Origin: an uncultured Collinsella sp. | Lineage (GTDB): Bacteria; Actinomycetota; Coriobacteriia; Coriobacteriales; Coriobacteriaceae | Assembly: GCA_900557505.1 (NCBI GenBank) | Contig: USTC01000089.1 | Location: forward strand, 1 to 5,842 | Direction of reading: 5' to 3' | Length of the DNA stretch: 5,842 nt | Part shown: positions 5,503 through 5,842 of the stretch, piece by piece | Position numbering within the stretch: the first letter of the stretch is position 1 | Layout: each line of letters begins with the position of its first letter | Notes under the pieces: generated by a model | Told to the model about the DNA's origin: nothing | Seen by the model: the letters and a program-made list of their open reading frames with translations, nothing else | Databases searched by the model: none | Translations under genes and position numbers: made by a program

Positions 5503-5703
5503 GTGCAAATTCCGGAGTATTCAGCGTCCCGGGGTCCGCGGGCGCGGGGGCGGGGGTGCAAAACTGCGCTGAAAGCCCCGATTCTGAGCCCCAACGCCTC
5601 TAGAGCCGCTCGTTTTTTACAGGATGCGGCCCATGGTGCCTGCCTTTCGCCCAAAACCCAGTATGCAGGCACCCTCGGCTGCTGAATACTCCCAAAAATG
5701 CAC
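5503..5703. repeat. Inverted repeat arms, 23 bases each
   Basis: The left arm (5503-5525) reads GTGCA, six bases, GGAGTATTCAGC; the right arm (5681-5703) reads GCTGAATACTCC, six bases, TGCAC. The 5-base and 12-base blocks are perfectly complementary with the same 6-base spacing; 19 of 23 positions match overall. The arms enclose 155 bases with no gene. They may be ends of a small non-coding element or two opposed copies of a dispersed binding motif. Confidence 0.6.
5531..5556 (+). other. G-rich run with G-quadruplex pattern
   Basis: Four G-tracts occur in 26 bases: GGGG (5531-5534), GGG (5540-5542), GGGGG (5546-5550) and GGGGG (5552-5556), with loops of 5, 3 and 1 bases. This satisfies the usual G3+N1-7 pattern. 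It lies inside the 5503-5703 repeat. Whether it folds is not known, and high GC makes such runs commoner. Confidence 0.45.
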
Positions 5704-5726
5704 GCCGCATCCTACCCCAGGCACCC
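5621..5726. repeat. Nested perfect inverted repeats with an alternative partner
   Basis: The outer stem AGGATGCGGC (5621-5630) / GCCGCATCCT (5704-5713) is 10 bp perfect. The inner stem GGTGCCTGC (5635-5643) / GCAGGCACC (5665-5673) is 9 bp perfect. A second copy of CAGGCACCC (5666-5674) recurs at 5718-5726 and could compete for the same partner. The right arm of the 5503-5703 repeat lies between the inner and outer stems. This is compatible with a structured RNA, but no known family was recognised. Confidence 0.55.
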
Positions 5727-5749
5727 GCAGCAAGAAGACGAATAGTCTC

Positions 5750-5775
5750 GGCCTCCCCAGTCACCGTAGGAGGCC
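5750..5775. repeat. Perfect 7-bp inverted repeat
   Basis: GGCCTCC (5750-5756) and GGAGGCC (5769-5775) flank a 12-base loop. There is no T-run on either side, so it is not a terminator by itself; it adds to the folding potential of this region. Confidence 0.45.
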
Positions 5776-5815
5776 CCAGGGCTTACCTCCCAAATCTTTC
5801 CGCAGGACGGAAGGA

Positions 5816-5842
5816 CCCCGCCGCGCGAAGCGCACGGCGGGG
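5816..5842. terminator. Strong GC hairpin at the window edge, possible terminator
   Basis: CCCCGCCG (5816-5823) pairs perfectly with CGGCGGGG (5835-5842), and GCG/CGC continues the stem after one mismatch, leaving an AAG loop. The + strand continuation is outside the window, so a T-run cannot be checked. On the minus strand the hairpin is followed by TCCTTCC, a poor tract. It could end a gene on either side or be an attenuator. Confidence 0.45.

Larger units (their letters stand above)
5373..5842. other. Gene-free region rich in inverted repeats
   Basis: I see no credible coding sequence in these 470 bases. Open frames here lack family resemblance, and the long minus-strand one is the shadow of the permease end. 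The region holds one or two terminators, an 18/20 palindrome, a pair of 23-base inverted arms, nested 10-bp and 9-bp stems, a G-rich run and a strong hairpin at the window edge. It could be the leader of a gene beyond 5842, the 3' region of a convergent gene, or a non-coding mobile or repeat element. I checked it by eye for common riboswitch cores and did not recognise one. Confidence 0.6.

Noticed and set aside
4863..5672. Minus-strand open frame of 269 codons
   Set aside because: Most of it is antisense to the permease end, with a His/Arg/Gln-rich, unprotein-like composition and no family resemblance.
5373..5842. CRISPR array or known riboswitch
   Set aside because: The repeats are inverted, not regularly spaced direct repeats, and no core sequence of cobalamin, TPP, FMN, SAM or similar switches was recognised by eye.

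Overview
The window looks like chromosomal DNA of a high-GC actinobacterium. Gene style, moderately high GC and the family of the large FtsX permease suggest a gut Coriobacteriia such as Collinsella. The genus is an inference; no rRNA or marker gene here proves it. Four intact genes are visible. From left to right: a possible tail of an upstream gene (1-87, weak); an O6-alkylguanine-DNA alkyltransferase (ogt type, 100-678, +); a short AT-richer stretch on the minus strand holding the N-terminal stub of an Abi_2/AbiF-family protein and its apparently intact upstream control region (about 688-917); a GyrI-like ligand-binding protein (990-1628, -); an ABC ATPase (1900-2601, +) with a two-domain FtsX/MacB-type permease (2607-5372, +); and a 470-base gene-free region crowded with inverted repeats (5373-5842).

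The most interesting part is the minus-strand stretch 688-917. It has a promoter with near-consensus boxes, then a hairpin followed by five T, then a ribosome binding site and an ORF. The first ~44 codons of that ORF read like the start of an Abi_2-family protein and then stop matching about ten bases before the ogt stop codon. Promoter, small terminated RNA, then toxin-like gene is the layout of RNA-antitoxin systems. The hairpin loop also carries eight bases perfectly complementary to the stub's ribosome binding site. I read it as a decayed abortive-infection or toxin gene whose RNA part may survive.

The GyrI-like gene has a perfect 14-base palindrome (CGAACAGCTGTTCG) overlapping its likely promoter. 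It matches the Gram-positive/actinobacterial LexA (SOS) box, so the gene is probably induced by DNA damage. With the neighbouring alkyl-DNA repair gene and an efflux-type ABC system, the window may be a loose genotoxin/stress-response neighbourhood, although the genes are not one operon.

The ATPase and permease form a tight operon. The permease carries two FtsX modules, a large external part and a short predicted coiled coil. A hairpin followed by a T-run, with an 18/20 palindrome at its core, probably ends this operon. Beyond it lie several perfect inverted repeats of 7 to 12 bp, a G-quadruplex-type G-rich run, and a strong hairpin at the very end of the window. I recognise no gene or named RNA there.
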